Below, in pieces: positions 46,579-58,800 of a stretch of DNA of 64,000 nt. The notes below the pieces were generated by a model. It saw only the letters and a list, made by a program, of their open reading frames with translations. It was not told where the DNA came from and made no database searches. The position numbers and the translations under genes were made by a program. Origin of the DNA: Isoetes taiwanensis (lineage: Eukaryota; Streptophyta; Lycopodiopsida; Isoetales; Isoetaceae). Position 1 is the first letter of the stretch. Every line of letters begins with the position of its first letter. Location of the stretch: positions 4,135,242 to 4,199,241 of the forward strand of contig JAJEKV010000087.1 in the NCBI GenBank assembly GCA_021234155.1, in the 5' to 3' direction.

Positions 46579-47221
46579 GTTGTGTGAAGATGCTGATGCG
46601 AATGAAGTTAAAGAAATAATGTATGAATCATTCTCCCTTTATAATTATGATGTTTTGGTCAGAACATTGTGCATATTCAAATATGTAAGACTTACAACCC
46701 TGGTCTAGACCCTTTTACACTGCATCCTAAAATATGAATACCACATTTTATATATATATGACGACATTTGTGACTCCAGATCAAAAAATGCAACACATAA
46801 AATATATTTTGTTCTTACATTGGAAGATGGATGTTGTAGTCTTAGATAACTATCAAATACTAGGTAAGTCCCCCGGTATTAGAAATGACTCCATTGCCCT
46901 TAAAATGGAACCACTCAACTTATTTAAGTCTAAATGAGTCGTCTTAGTGTCTTTTGCTTAAGTGGCAGACTTCTATGATTGTCATAAGATTAAGACAATA
47001 ATATGAAAAGGGTGCTTTGACTTGCATATTTCTATGCTAAGCATAGCACATATTGCCCTATGTCTAAAACCATCTGCATCTAGCCCAACAACATTCCAAG
47101 AGTGTCCCCATTAGTTCTTGTCACAACATTAGTTCAACCTTTGCTTCCAAAATCTAAACGTAGTCCAATGATATTCAATATTTAATCAGCTTATAAAGGG
47201 GGTTATCCTTGCTATCAAAGG

Positions 47222-47365
47222 GAAAGCAAGATTAGCATTGCAGTACTGTGATTTGAACTGCTATTTTCAAGGCATTTTGATCATGAAAACTGTGAAAGCA
47301 AGATTAACATTGCAGTACTCTGATTTGAAATGCTTATCTTCAAGGCATTTTGATCATGAAAACTG
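47222..47365. repeat. 72-bp tandem duplication
   Basis: Copies begin at 47222 and 47294 and share CAAGGCATTTTGATCATGAA; only a few substitutions separate them. Confidence 0.88.
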
Positions 47366-47924
47366 TGACATATCATGCATTTGTCTTTTCTACACTATAT
47401 ATTAGTGGCATTTTCATTATTTTGAAACATATATTAGGAGGCAATAAGGGAATTTTTGAAATTTTGATGGACATAGTATAATGCACAAATTCTTTCCTTG
47501 ATACTATTTTGTACTCCACTTTATACACATTCTTAACGGTTTCTCATTGGATTATGCATTGGGATATATGCTTCTATAGCATATATTCTATTTGTGGAAA
47601 CATTGATTCAAATTCAACAACAAATGGTGTCCAAATCATTAGAAAACCTTCATTGAACATTCACATAGAATTTCCAAATGGAGGAAAAATGCAAACCTGA
47701 TATAAGGATGTACCACAGGTTTATTGTCCATTTTCTACAAAATCTCCAATCAACTAGAAAAACGAAAACAGTAAGCAGTAAGTCATAATCACCGAAAAGA
47801 GGCATTTTAAAATTTGTTGAAGAGAATGTTTAAATGACTATTAAAAAAGCTGGACAAAGTTGGCTATAAGTAGTCGAAAGTTCCGGTGCATTTATTGGCT
47901 CCCCATTTGGACTTGAATTCAGGG

Positions 47925-48042
47925 GGGTATTTGACTCGTGGAATAGGGGGTATTAGACTCGTGGTTTCGCATGCACACTTATTCCACAAGTCGAATACCC
48001 CCAAAGTACACTTATTCCACAAGTCGAATACCCCCAAAGTTA
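47925..48042. repeat. Inverted and direct repeat cluster (TTCCACAAGTCGAATACCCCC)
   Basis: Two direct copies of ACACTTATTCCACAAGTCGA plus ATACCCCCAAAG lie at about 47976 and 48008. Two inverted, degenerate copies lie just upstream at 47925-47965. Confidence 0.8.
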
Positions 48043-48376
48043 AAAAAATGTTAAAAGGTGGGATCAAACTCGTGCAAAGAAGTTGAAAACCAAATAAACT
48101 AACCATCTGCACCGATTTTCATATCGTAATAAACTATAATAAGGCGTATTCGGCTCGCCATTTCTTGGAATCCAACCCCCTTTCGAGAGCCAATATTTCG
48201 TCCGCGAAAGTTCTGTTTACTGATGTTTTGTTGAAGTAAACCAGAATAGACAGAAAAAATGCACATACTCACTTCTTGAACCCTGAAAGCAATGAAATCA
48301 TCATATCATAGCAAGCTGAAATAGGATATTTATTTACCCTTCAACGTGCGGCAACGTGGCCTAACAACACCTATGG

Positions 48377-48580
48377 CTACAAATTGTAAGCATCAAGGTA
48401 GTAATTTGTTATACCCGTGGAAATAGAGACCTGCAACAAGCCATCGCCGAAGAAACTCCAGATTGCTCCAATCTGACATGCATCCTTGTAAACCCATGGT
48501 TTCTCGTTTTTAACAAAACTGGTATTTGAGAACACAATACTCCCTCTGCTTATATCACCATCACAAGCCATTGAGCACAT
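48377..48580 (-). other. Small unrecognised open frame
   Basis: 67 codons on the minus strand include SFVKNEKPWVYKDACQIGAI and WSFFGDGLLQVS. It could be an exon of a decayed gene, since a GTATAAC-type donor follows the last part, but there is no family match that I recognise and no partner exon. Confidence 0.2.
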
Positions 48581-48789
48581 TAGTAGAACTTAAACATCCA
48601 ATGCTGTTAAATCTCATGCAGCAATAGAAAATCATTACCTGGATCTTTGTGACACTCTTTATTCTGCTTTCCTAGAAAGGAGGCCTCTGCATTTGTATCA
48701 ATGCAAGTTCAGCGTAAGACATTCCCTCATTTGTCAGGAAATTCTCGGGAGTTCATTTCTAGCGCAGCTGCTTGAATATTCGAGACGGG

Positions 48790-49140
48790 CATAAATGCTT
48801 GACACATGGACATATGGGGCAGAGTTAAAGGGATATACAGTTGCAATGGCATCTAAGCACCTTTTCCCCATATTGAACAAGCACTGAGCAGACACATCCA
48901 TAGACCAAAATCCATTTGTGGTGAAAACTTTAGCAAATTCTCAGCTTCCTCTAAGTGACCACCATGTCGTAAAAGATCTACCATGAAGAGAGATGATAAT
49001 CATCAACTTTTATCCCATGGTAATCCCTCATAGCAGTGAAATACCAAAAAAGCTTCATTAACAAAACCAGCACAACTCAATGCTGCTAACACGCCACCAA
49101 AGGCAATGTCATCTAATTTAACCCCAGAAGCTTGCATTGT
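48790..49140 (-). pseudogene. Pentatricopeptide-repeat (PLS/E-type) protein fragment
   Basis: In plants these proteins bind and help edit or process organellar RNA. On the minus strand GVKLDDIAFGGVLAALSCAG and FVNEAF match the P/L repeat form GV-PD-I-F-GVL-AC-HAG-V-E. After frame changes come AMRDYHGIKVDDYHLS, MVDLLRHGGHLEEAENFAK, LWMCLLSACSIWGK and PFNSAPYVHVSSIYARL. These are the successive L2, S2 and E segments, normally HY-CMVDLLGRAG-L-EAE, W--LL-AC--HG and AP-YV-LSNIYA. At least four frameshifts occur and both ends are missing. A SINE lies directly upstream of the MQASG start of the surviving part. Confidence 0.75.
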
Positions 49141-49147
49141 GAAGTAT

Positions 49148-49377
49148 GTAGATAGATAGATAGATAGTAGTTTTAACGTCACGCCACTAGGCAGCATCCA
49201 ACAGGACATGTGACCACACACCACACTACATTGCTCGGTTGGGCCTTGCCCCCAACCACCTTACATTGCGTCTGTTGGGATTTGACCCCCAACAGTACCG
49301 AGTGCGATTCTGGACGGTCTCGAACTTGAGACCACATTGCTAAGGAACTAGTGTGTTACCACTAGACCAAACGCCCA
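49148..49377 (-). mobile_element. tRNA-derived SINE with a (TATC)n tail
   Basis: On the minus strand the head reads TTTGGTCTAGTGGTAACAC, with a polymerase III A box TGGTCTAGTGG (49359-49369). A B box AGTTCGAGACC (49316-49326) follows at tRNA-like spacing of about 33 bases, then a ~150-bp body and a tail of four to five TATC units (49148-49168). No tRNA cloverleaf can be drawn past the B box, so it is a retroposon and not a tRNA gene. A 21-base segment between the boxes (ACATTGCTAAGGAACTAGTG...) is repeated at 49378, a small duplication of the head. Confidence 0.75.
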
Positions 49378-49574
49378 CATTGCTAAGGAACTAGTGTATT
49401 CATATCAAATTTCATATGAGGTGCTGAACACAGATAATAGGTTTATTCATAACACGAGTATATATGCAGTTAAAGGTGACAGCACTATAGTGAAAGTATA
49501 TTTGGTCAATACTGAGCACATATTAAACATACAGATCAGTGGTGACAACATTTGGTTAAGGTTGGGATGAGCAT

Positions 49575-50187
49575 TGTGCTAAATAATGTGAATGGTGAGA
49601 TATTGCCTAAGGATTCAATAGTGAACATTTACCTAAAGGTTCGTTCACTAGTGGAGTTGAATTAAAAACAAATGGTGAACCATTGAATTGATAGTTGGTG
49701 AACCATTGAAACTGCATATATCATTTTAAGTATATAAACAGAAGGTTGACACTAGGTCAATACTTTCGGGAGGGAACCGAGATTCAAAATCTCGATCCAA
49801 TACCATGAAGGCAACCTGCGCTCAGAGATTGATTGTCGGCTTTCGGTTAGGCCAAACGGCCGGACTGAGAGCTATAAGAAAATTGAAGAAGCATCAGACC
49901 TTAATTCGTTTGGAAGTTGTTTACCTAAGTGCACGATCGAGGTCTGTGAATAGTCTGGGATATTTTCATAGTTAGAAGTTGGAGTTTCAAAACCATTGAA
50001 GTTAACCATTATGAATCGTTTATTTGAGTTATGAAGTTCTTGTATTCAATGGTGTATGACTATGATTCATGATATTATTTCCATGGATTTCATAAAGTAT
50101 ATTGTTTAAGGAATTATGCTGGTGAATTTGAGTAGCACAAATCTTTGGTTTGTCATTGAAACTAAATTGTGTTAACAAAATCTTACA
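49575..50187 (+). repeat. Probable 5' LTR of copia element 1 (left end uncertain)
   Basis: It ends TCTTACA one base before the primer site, and it contains a TATA-like AAGTATATAAACAG at about 49728. The other LTR is lost, so the left end cannot be fixed. TGTGCTAAATAATG at 49575 is one possible start. Confidence 0.45.
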
Positions 50188-50188
50188 T

Positions 50189-50200
50189 TGGTATCAGAGC
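50189..50200 (+). promoter_or_regulatory. Primer-binding site of copia element 1
   Basis: TGGTATCAGAGC, complementary to initiator methionine tRNA, 16 bases upstream of the gag ATG at 50217. Confidence 0.92.
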
Positions 50201-50216
50201 AGGTTAGGATCACAAC

Positions 50217-53200
50217 ATGGCAAGCAGATTTGGTGCAGGATTACTCAGTGCAATTGAAGTTTTCAAGGGAGATTCTGGTTTCCAAGTATGGAAATAGAAA
50301 ATTAAGCATGTTATGCAGGTTGAAGATCTATGGGATCTCATAGAAGAAAATGATGGAAGAAACTCAAGTAGTGCTGTTGGGAAAGTTGGAGCTGTTGCAG
50401 CAGAAGGAAATTCTTCTAAGAAGAACAAACTGATGAAGTGGAGACACGAGAGGTTGTCTCTAAAGGAAGAATATTTGAAGATAGTTCAAAAATGAGAGAA
50501 GCCCAGGGCATCATTATGAGCAAGGTGAGCTCAAGTATAGTTCGCAAATTGAGAGGTATGAATCCTAGCCAAATGTGGAAGTATATGCTTTTGACATATG
50601 AAGAGAAAACATCTTCACAAATAGATGTGTTAGAAAATGAGCTGAGGAGGTTAAAATTTAGTGACAAAGATAATGTTAATGAATTTTTCCAGAATTTTAA
50701 TAACATTATAGCTGACTTAGAAGGGGCAGGGGTAGTTTATTCCCAACAGCAGCAGGTGTTAGCCATATCTAGGGCAGTGGCAGGCCTAGGGAATGTGGCA
50801 GTATTCATAAGAACAATTGCTAAGACAAGAATTGAGGCAGAAAGAATGCTAAAGACTGAAATAGAACAAAACAAAGTATTAGAAGAAGAGGAGGCTTCTC
50901 AAATATTATTTGCCAATAACAAAGGTAAGAAAGAAGATCGATCAAGTGGCAAGATAGGACCTTGTTATAACTGTGATCAATATGGTCATATAAAAATAAA
51001 CTGTCCTAATCTAATGAAGGAGATAAACTGCTACAACTGTGGTGGCAGGGGACATTATGCATCTAACTGTTCTACTCCAAAGAATAATGCAAGGGGAAGA
51101 GGAAAAGGAGGCAGAGGAAATATAGGTCATAGAGGAAGAGGCAGGGGAAGGGGAAAGAATACTTTCCATGAAGCTAATGTTGCAGAAGAAATTATGCTGG
51201 AAGATGACACAGGAGAAGAAGTTGAAGAGGTATGTTTGCATAAAGTTTTTTCATGTAATGATGGTATTGACAATGAGGACTTTCTGATTTTAGACAGTGG
51301 AGCCGAAAAAACAATTGCATGCAACCCCAAAATCTTGAAGGATAAAAGGAAGGAAGGAAGGAAGGTACTTTTATCGTCCACGAAAACATTAGGAGGTTTT
51401 ATCCAAGTTGGAAATGGAAGTCTGCAAAAAGTAGAAGACATTGGAATTCTTGAGTTATTTAGTTTGGATGGAGAAATTGTGAATTTACAAAATGTACTTT
51501 GTGTACCAAGTTTAGTCAGAAATCTGATATCAATTTCTCAACTTGTAGATTTGGGTCTCAAAGTTGTTTTTTAACAAATGCATTGCAAAATCTATGAAGG
51601 AAATGTGCTAAAATTCTTAGGAAGACGAGTTGGAAACTTATTTGGGATAAATGCAAAGAGTTTTGGAAGTGCAAATCTGACCACAGTATTAAACATCACA
51701 ACTTGGCATGAAAGACTTGCACATGCAAGTATTACAAACGTAGAAATCATGATTAAGAATGGATGGATCAAGTCAGCTGAAAATAAATTGGAAGACCATA
51801 TCTGCAGGGGTTGTATGCTGGGAAAACATTCCAGACTGCCTTTTTCGAAGGCAAAAGGAAGATCCAATGAAATATTAGGATTGATCCATACAGATTTATG
51901 GGGCCCCATAAATGTAACAGGTTTAACTGGAAAAAAGTACTTCATAACATTTATTGATGATTGTAGCAGGAAGACAAGAATATATTGCTCTTAAGGACAA
52001 AGGAGCAAGCTTTTGAGGCCTTCAAACAATATGCAGTAGAAGTGGAGCTTGAGACAGGGAAGAAGATCAAGTGTGTGCGCTCAGATCGAGGAGGTGAGTA
52101 CCTTTCATTCAAATTTAAAAAATATTGTATAGATAGAGGCATAAAGAGGCAATACACATGTAGTTATACCCCTCAGCAAAATGGAGTTGCTGAGAGGAAA
52201 AACAAATCCATCCTCAATGCTACCAGATCAATGTTGAAGCATACTGGACTCCCAAATTTCTTGTGGGAAGAAGTGGTGAAAACTGCTGTTATGATTCAAA
52301 ATGCTTTAATAGAAGGAAAATGCCCTGAACAAATGTGGTCAGGGAGATTACCTAACTATGAGAAATTCAAAGTGTTTGGATGCTTAGGATATACACATAT
52401 TCCTCAGGAGTTGAGAAGAAAATTGGATGACAGATCCATTATCACATACTTGGTAGGTTATGATGAAAACTCCAAAGGATATAGGATGTATAATCCTTTG
52501 CAGAAAAATGTCATAACAAGCAGGGATGTGATATTTGTAGAGAATACTTTATATAGACCAAATATTGACAAGGGTGAAAGAAAAGAAGAAAAGCTTGCTG
52601 CAAATTCTGACAGAAATTCAGAGTCTCATGAACATGGAATAAAAGAAGAAGAAAACATAGATAACAGGGAAAACTCTGATACAGAAGAAGAAGGGGATTC
52701 AGAAAGTGAAGGCGATGCTGACACAAGTATGACAGATGCCACATCAGAATTAAATGATAAAAATTATGAAATGGCAGAAAACAAGGATAATAAGGGAAGG
52801 AAAACAGAAGGGGAGAGACTCAGGGAAGAACTAAATCTAGATAATGACAGGATATGGTAGAAAACCATATGGGAAGAGTGGGAGACTGAATACAAGGCCA
52901 AGTCTAGATGAGGCTCTAATAGTGCTGCAAACAGGTGTTCCAGAGAGCTTTAAAGAAGCAATCAGTGGATTAGAAGGTTTTAAGTGGAAAAAGGGCATGT
53001 TAGAAGAAATGGAATCATTTCATAGAACAGGTACTTATGAGTTAGTAGATCTGCCAAAGGGAAAACACACAATAGGAAATAAATGGGTGTACAAACTCAA
53101 AGTTAATGCAGATGGAACACCAAAGTATAAAGCAAGATTGGTTGCCCAAGGTTACTCTAAAAAACAAGGCATAGATTATGAAGAAACATATTCACCAGTG

Positions 53201-53222
53201 GTTAAGTTAGCAAGCATTAGGT
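50217..53222 (+). pseudogene. Ty1/copia gag-pol polyprotein, truncated in reverse transcriptase
   Basis: The frame opens MASRFGAGLLSAIEVFKGDS at 50217 and hits a TAG at 50296. After a shift near 50450 a long frame (to 51574) holds the gag domain (SSQIDVLENELRRLKFSDKD), two CCHC knuckles (CYNCDQYGHIKINC and CYNCGGRGHYASNC) and the protease motif LDSGAEKT. A TAA at 51572 interrupts the pre-integrase domain. Integrase follows, with HTDLWGPINVTG, FIDDCSRKTRIY, a shift near 51990, then SDRGGEYLS and PQQNGVAERKN. After another shift near 52850 the reverse transcriptase begins (NKWVYKLKVNADG, ARLVAQGYSKKQGIDYEETY) and stops abruptly at 53222, where the LINE starts. The catalytic YVDD, RNase H and 3' LTR are absent. 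It cannot move by itself. Confidence 0.92.
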
Positions 53223-53724
53223 ATTGCCACTTCGACGAGAGGATGAACGTTAGGCGCAGGAAGAGACATCGCCTTGGGAAGCGTGCGGAACCAGGTCCCG
53301 ATGGATGAGGCCTTTCTAGAGGCTGTTCTCCAGGGACTTGGATACCCGAGCATTCCCTTGAATCATGATGTGACAGTAGCTTACCTAGATAGCATAATTA
53401 ATCAGACGTACACATCTAATTCTAGAATAGGATTCTCCAGGCAGGCCTTCGGGACACATTATCTCTGCATTCTCTGCTTTGATAGGGTAGGATCTTTAAG
53501 AATTTCGGCCCACAATACATGATATCTTGCAGCAGGAAGATACTCAAGAAACATATTTCAAATTTCAGTTCTTGAACGATTTGGCACGGAACCTCTCTGG
53601 CATTGGTCGACATTCTTTGATCTCAGGCCGGCTCAGTTCTTGACGGACCTAGAAATTGTAGTTTGGAGGTTTGCTTTGGCAAATTAGCTCTTCCTTTTTG
53701 TCTCAGGGAATTTTAGAAAGAAAA
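53223..53724 (+). promoter_or_regulatory. 5' leader of the LINE
   Basis: No recognisable coding function, higher GC than the surroundings, and it starts exactly at the copia break. Plant LINEs carry an internal promoter in this position; that role is inferred. The left boundary is set only by the end of the copia homology. Confidence 0.5.
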
Positions 53725-55593
53725 ATGGCGGAGACAGGAAATCAAGGGAAGGGAAAGAAGGCTATCAACATGGAGAAGCAAAGGGAGGATGAGGAATGGA
53801 ATATGATCTTTAGGCTGGAGGACAGGAACGATGTGGCATGGAAAAATCTGAAAGAACTGTACGTTGCCTTCGAGATTATCAAGGATCAGCAAAAGGCGGC
53901 CGCTTTTTGCATGGATGTTTTGGGAGAAGGATCAATATGCGCTAGCTTGGACAAAATCAAGAAGATTGAAGAGGATTACAGCGGCGGGAGAGCAAATGAT
54001 AGGGATTGGGCATGGAATACTCTGGAAATCTTGCAAGAAATGGATAGAAACCTCTATAAACTCATCACGGCTAAACAAGGGCATAGTGAAGAGGACTGCT
54101 GCAGTTTAAAGAACAACATATTCCAGAAATCCATGAATGAAATGTTGAATAGGACAAAGGAGATTCTGGTAGAAATGGAAAAGATTAAATGGAACTCAGC
54201 GGCCACAATCAAACTGATAAGGAGGTGGGAAGATGCGGATGATCAAGTAATCGAGAGGCGGCGCAGGATATTCAAGAACAAACTCTCTTATAATGCGACC
54301 CAGGTGCTTGATAACGTTTCCAAGAATTATGAAATCCATCAAATCCGCTTAAAAAATGATACCAAGGCATGCAAGATCCGGGACAGCAATGGTTTCTTCA
54401 ATCCCACAGAGGTGGGTCAGTGTGATTGCAAGAATTGTGAAGAGGTGCAGGCTTCTATGCTGAACAGAAACAGTACCAAAGTGGGGGACCACCATATCCG
54501 CAAGAGAGTTCCAATCCTGAGTAAAAGCGACACGGCTAAAGGTTTGAATGTTGTCTCTTATAAAAATGCTCTTCTTAATCAAGTCAATTATGATCTCAAT
54601 TCGTCTTATCATGCTAATGAGAGTAGAAGTGAGATTAAGAAGGGGATTTTAGATCTCTCTGGTATCAGTGATTCCTCGGCCTCAGACTTATACTCTAAAA
54701 AGGGGATCCTTATCCATTTCCCTGACAAACCCCCATCTCTTGGAGAGGTTAAGTACTGGATCACTAAGATTCAGAGAGTCCCGATCCTTTCCATTCTCAA
54801 AATAGACAACAAAACATTCCAAATTCTGTGCTCTGATGAGAATAGTGTTGGATCTATTCTTAGGAAAAGATTGGATAATATTGGAAAAGGAATTTTTTAT
54901 CATGAGGTGGAACCCAATCTTTATCCCGGGTAATTATGATTTAATATCCACTTCTACCTGGGTAACTTATCCCAATTTACCTCCGGCCTTTGGACTAGAT
55001 CTCATTTGCAAGCCATATCTGAAAATTTGGGGGAAGTCATTAGCATAAATATTCCCCAAACTAACTTCCCCTCAGTGTGTATTTCAAAGAGAATCAGATC
55101 CGAATGGAGAAGGGAAATTACAGTGAAGGTTTCTGATCACACGATATTCAACCTAAAAATTGATTATTCCAAAATGCCCAAAAAGGATATGGATAAGGGC
55201 AAAGGAATAAATTTGGAGGAAAAAGGGAATAGACCTCCCCCCCTTATCATTAGACAAGAATGGAGACCCAAGAATACTGTTGTGCAAAACATGGATCCAA
55301 AAGGGGAGAGTAGTAATTGCCCGAGCAATCAGGTCATTAAAAATAGTGAAAACCAGGTAAGATATGAAGGTGAGTTTAAGTTTGACAAGAATTGGAATCT
55401 CACCTTTAAAAATATTGACCTCTCCTTCAAAATTACTCCAGGTTTCATGACTGTTTCCATCCCTCAAACTGCTCCTCTTATTTTCCAAGAGGAAACCAAT
55501 ACTAACAAAGAGGAGCATGAGCTTTTGAGTGATAATGAGAGTGATGAAATTAGTTGGCAGCAGGTCAGTCATAAAAAAAGAGGAAGAGGCCAG
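53725..55593 (+). pseudogene. LINE ORF1 (DUF4283-like RNA-binding protein), first part
   Basis: ORF1 proteins of plant LINEs bind the element RNA. The ATG at 53725 follows AAAGAAAA and opens MAETGNQGKGKKAINMEKQR. A charged helical N-terminal region, a DCKNCEE segment near 54425 and then a DUF4283-like fold (LIHFPDKPPSLGEVKYWITK near 54705-54765) follow. The frame closes at 54931 with TAA and TGA. Protein-like sequence moves to another frame for about 60 bases (STSTWVTYPNLPPAF) and returns to the first (HLQAISENLGEVISINIPQT), so two compensating indels have occurred. The acidic/basic end (SDNESDEISWQQVSHKKRGR) is cut at 55593 by copia element 2; a second copy of the last 85 bases resumes at 60792. 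Confidence 0.82.
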
Positions 55594-55793
55594 GTATCAC
55601 GCGTTTTCTGGCGGCCGTAGCAACGTCTGGGTAGTACCTGCCCACCACTTTTCAACTTCTATGTTTTTTTCTTGTATTCACTGCCACTGCTTCTCATGAA
55701 TGCTTGTATGAATCCTCATTAGCCTAGGGGAGCCAAGATGTGGTCACTAATCCCCTTATATGCTCGAATATCACATGACACATAATTTTAACA
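55594..55793 (-). repeat. Copia element 2, 3' LTR, truncated
   Basis: Matches 60438-60603 plus the unique end up to 60791 of the other LTR, but lacks the outer ~310 bp and carries only one copy of the 154-bp internal duplication. It ends TTTTAACA next to the purine tract. Confidence 0.88.
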
Positions 55794-55802
55794 TTCCCCC
55801 TT
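55794..55802 (-). promoter_or_regulatory. Copia element 2 polypurine tract
   Basis: AAGGGGGAA on the minus strand, immediately before the TGTTAAAATT start of the 3' LTR. Confidence 0.88.
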
Positions 55803-58800
55803 CATGTGATATTCCCTGTTGTCACAGTGTAGCAAACTTCTTAATTCCACAAATCTGGACAATGGTAAGGCTTTTGTAAGTATATCTGCTCGTTGATCTT
55901 GTGAACTAACATAAGTTAAATGCACCTGATCCTTCTTTACCATATCCCTGATAAAATGAACCTCCATATCAATATGTTTTGATCTTTCATGCAGAATTGG
56001 GTTTTTTGTCATAGCAATACAACTAGTATTATCACAATAAATGATTGTTGGTCCTCTTTGAGCAAATCCAAATTCTGCCATAAGCCTTCTTTCCCAAATA
56101 AGTTCCTTAGTCAACAGGGCTGCTGAGTTGTACTCAGCTTCAGCACTAGATAAAGCAATGCTGCTTTGCTTCTTGCACTTCCAAGCAACTGGGGCTCCAC
56201 CTAATAAAATAACATACCCTGAAGTTGATTTTCGTTTATCTAAATCTCCTCCCCAATCAGCATCACAATAAGCCTGCAATTGCAAGTTGGTTCCATTAAA
56301 TACTATACCAAAATGCATTGTACCTTTCAAGTATTTGAGAATCCTTTTTGCTGCATTCCAGTGTCCTTTACCAGCCTTGTCATTGTACCTACTGAGAATA
56401 TTAACTGCAAATGCAATGTCAGGCCTAGTACAATTGGCTACATAGGACAAACAACCAATCAAACTTCTGTAAGGTATTTTCTCCATTTGTTTGCTTTCTC
56501 GCTTTTACGTCTTTGGGCTCATATCTGCAGTAAATTGCGGACCCCGGAACCATAGGAGTATATGCCATATTGCAATCTTCCATATGAAATTTCTTCAACA
56601 TGTTTTGAATATGCCCTTGTTGACTCAAAGCTAATATCTTGTGATTTCTGTCCCTGTAAACATCTATGCCCAGAAACCTCTTTAATTCTCCAAGATCACT
56701 CATTTGGAATCGTTTCTTTAAGATATCTTTGCAATGATTTAGTACTTGAGTTCCCTTTGATATCATAATATTGTCATCAACATATAAAGCAATAATGCAC
56801 CAGGCATCTCCCATTTTGAACCTATAGATATTACCATCATAATTGAGCTTCTCAAAACCTTGTTCTACAAGATATCCATCCATACATTTATACCATTCCC
56901 TAGGAGACTTTTAAGACCATAGAGACGCTTCTATTCAACTTCCAAATTTTTTCCTTTGTCCTCTTCAAAGCCAGGTGCAGGTCTTAAATAAATTTCCTCC
57001 TCTAATTTAGCATTCAAGAATGCTGTACTTACATCCATATGATGGATTTCAAGGTCACAAGCATTAGCAATAGCTAATAACATTCTCAAACTATTTATCT
57101 TTACCAATGGTGAGAATGTTTCATCAAAATCTTCCCCTTTTTTCTGTGTAAAGCCCTGTGCAACAAGTCTGGCTTTGAATTTCTTAGTATTTTTGTCTAC
57201 TCCTGGTTTTATTCTATAGATCCACTTACTTCCAACTATATTCTTATCAGAAGGAATATCTACCACTGTATAAGTGTTTGTTCTTTTGAATGCTCTCATT
57301 TCTTCTTCCATAGCACATTTCCAGTTCTTTCCATTCATATCTTGAAGCGCCTCCATATAATTTTGTGGAATCTTGTCTGTTTCAAGTATCAAAATGTCTA
57401 TTAATTTCTCCTACCTGAGATCTAAGTCTTTTACTTTTCCCAAGTTCAGTTCTACCATGAGACTCTAAATTATGTTTGGCTTCTTCTGCCAACATTTGAG
57501 CTTCTGTTAAATGCGGGTTTTCTTTTTAGTCTATCGGTTTTATCACCCTCGCCTCTTGGTGTTCAATCTCTTGCTCAAAGACTTGATTCCACTTTCGGCT
57601 CAACAACATTACTTGGAATCATTTCGACTCATTATTATCGAGTCACTCAAATCTACACCGCTTCAATCCTTGAGTTTTCTCCTCTTCACTTATTGACTGA
57701 TTTGCTTCTTCAATACTATCTTTCCTTTCACTTTCACATGGATCTTCAGTATTTATCTTGGGAATTTTCCTATAAAATTCATTTTCATTGAAGACCACAT
57801 CTCTACTCACTATAATTTTTCTTCTAGCAGGATCATATAATCTGAATGCTTTCGAGTTAGAATCATACCCTACTAGATAAGATATGTATGCTCTATCATC
57901 CAACTTTTTCCTTAGTTCTTCAGGCACATGTACAAAGCATAAACACCCATATGCTTTTAATCTATCATAAGAAGGTGACTTACCAGACCAAAGCATTTCT
58001 GGAATTGCACCTTTAATACTTGATGAAGGTAACAAGTTTTGAATGTAGACAACCGTCTTCACAGCTTCATCCCATAAATAATTTGGTAAGCCAGAGTACT
58101 TCAACATGGACCTCACAGCATCAAGCAATGTTCTATTTTTCCTTTCTGCAACTCCATTTTGTTGTGGTGAGTATCTGCATGTCAATTGCCTCCTGATTCC
58201 CCTGTTTGCACAAAAAGCTTTAAATTCATCAGAGATATATTCACCTCCTCCTGCCCGACCTTATGCACTTTATCTTCCTTCGGTTTCTAGCTCGGTTTCA
58301 GCAGTAAATAACTTCAAAGCATCATAAGCTTGGTCTTTTGTTTTCAAAATATAACACTTGGTTTTTCTGCTGAAATCATCAATAAAGCTCATGAAATATC
58401 TATGCCCACTCAAACTAGTAACATTTATAGGACCACATAAATCTGTGTGCACCAAATCCAAAATGCCCTTTGCTCTTTTGTGTGACCTTTTAAATGGCAA
58501 TCTTGATTGCTTTCCAAGTTGACAGCCCCCACATAAGAACTTTTCATTTTGTACCTTGGCAGATATTAATCCCTTTTCTCCAAGTCTTTTAATTGTTAAA
58601 AGATTTACATGACATAATCTGTTATGCCATATTTTCACATCTGAATATTCCACAAGGTTAATTTCATGAAGATGCTCCATATCCAATCCAAAGAGATTAC
58701 CAACTCTTTTGCCAATAAACTTTAATTCACCATTAAGAAATACTTTACAACGGATCTGTTCAAACAGTACTTTATATCCCAAATCCACAAGCTGGCATAC

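Larger units (their letters stand above)
46579..48376. other. No gene seen
   Basis: AT-rich sequence with a ~72-bp tandem duplication (47222-47365, marked by GAAAGCAAGATTA-CATTGCAGTACT) and a hairpin-prone cluster at 47925-48042. There GGGGGTATT-GACTCGTGGAATA faces TTATTCCACAAGTCGAATACCCCC, the latter repeated twice. No coding signal. Confidence 0.5.

Noticed and set aside
49316-49369. tRNA gene
   Set aside because: A and B boxes are present but no acceptor stem or full cloverleaf closes around them, and a repeat tail follows; a SINE explains it better.
53274-53522. Separate small protein upstream of LINE ORF1
   Set aside because: It lies in the LINE leader, has no motif, and is best explained as chance open sequence.
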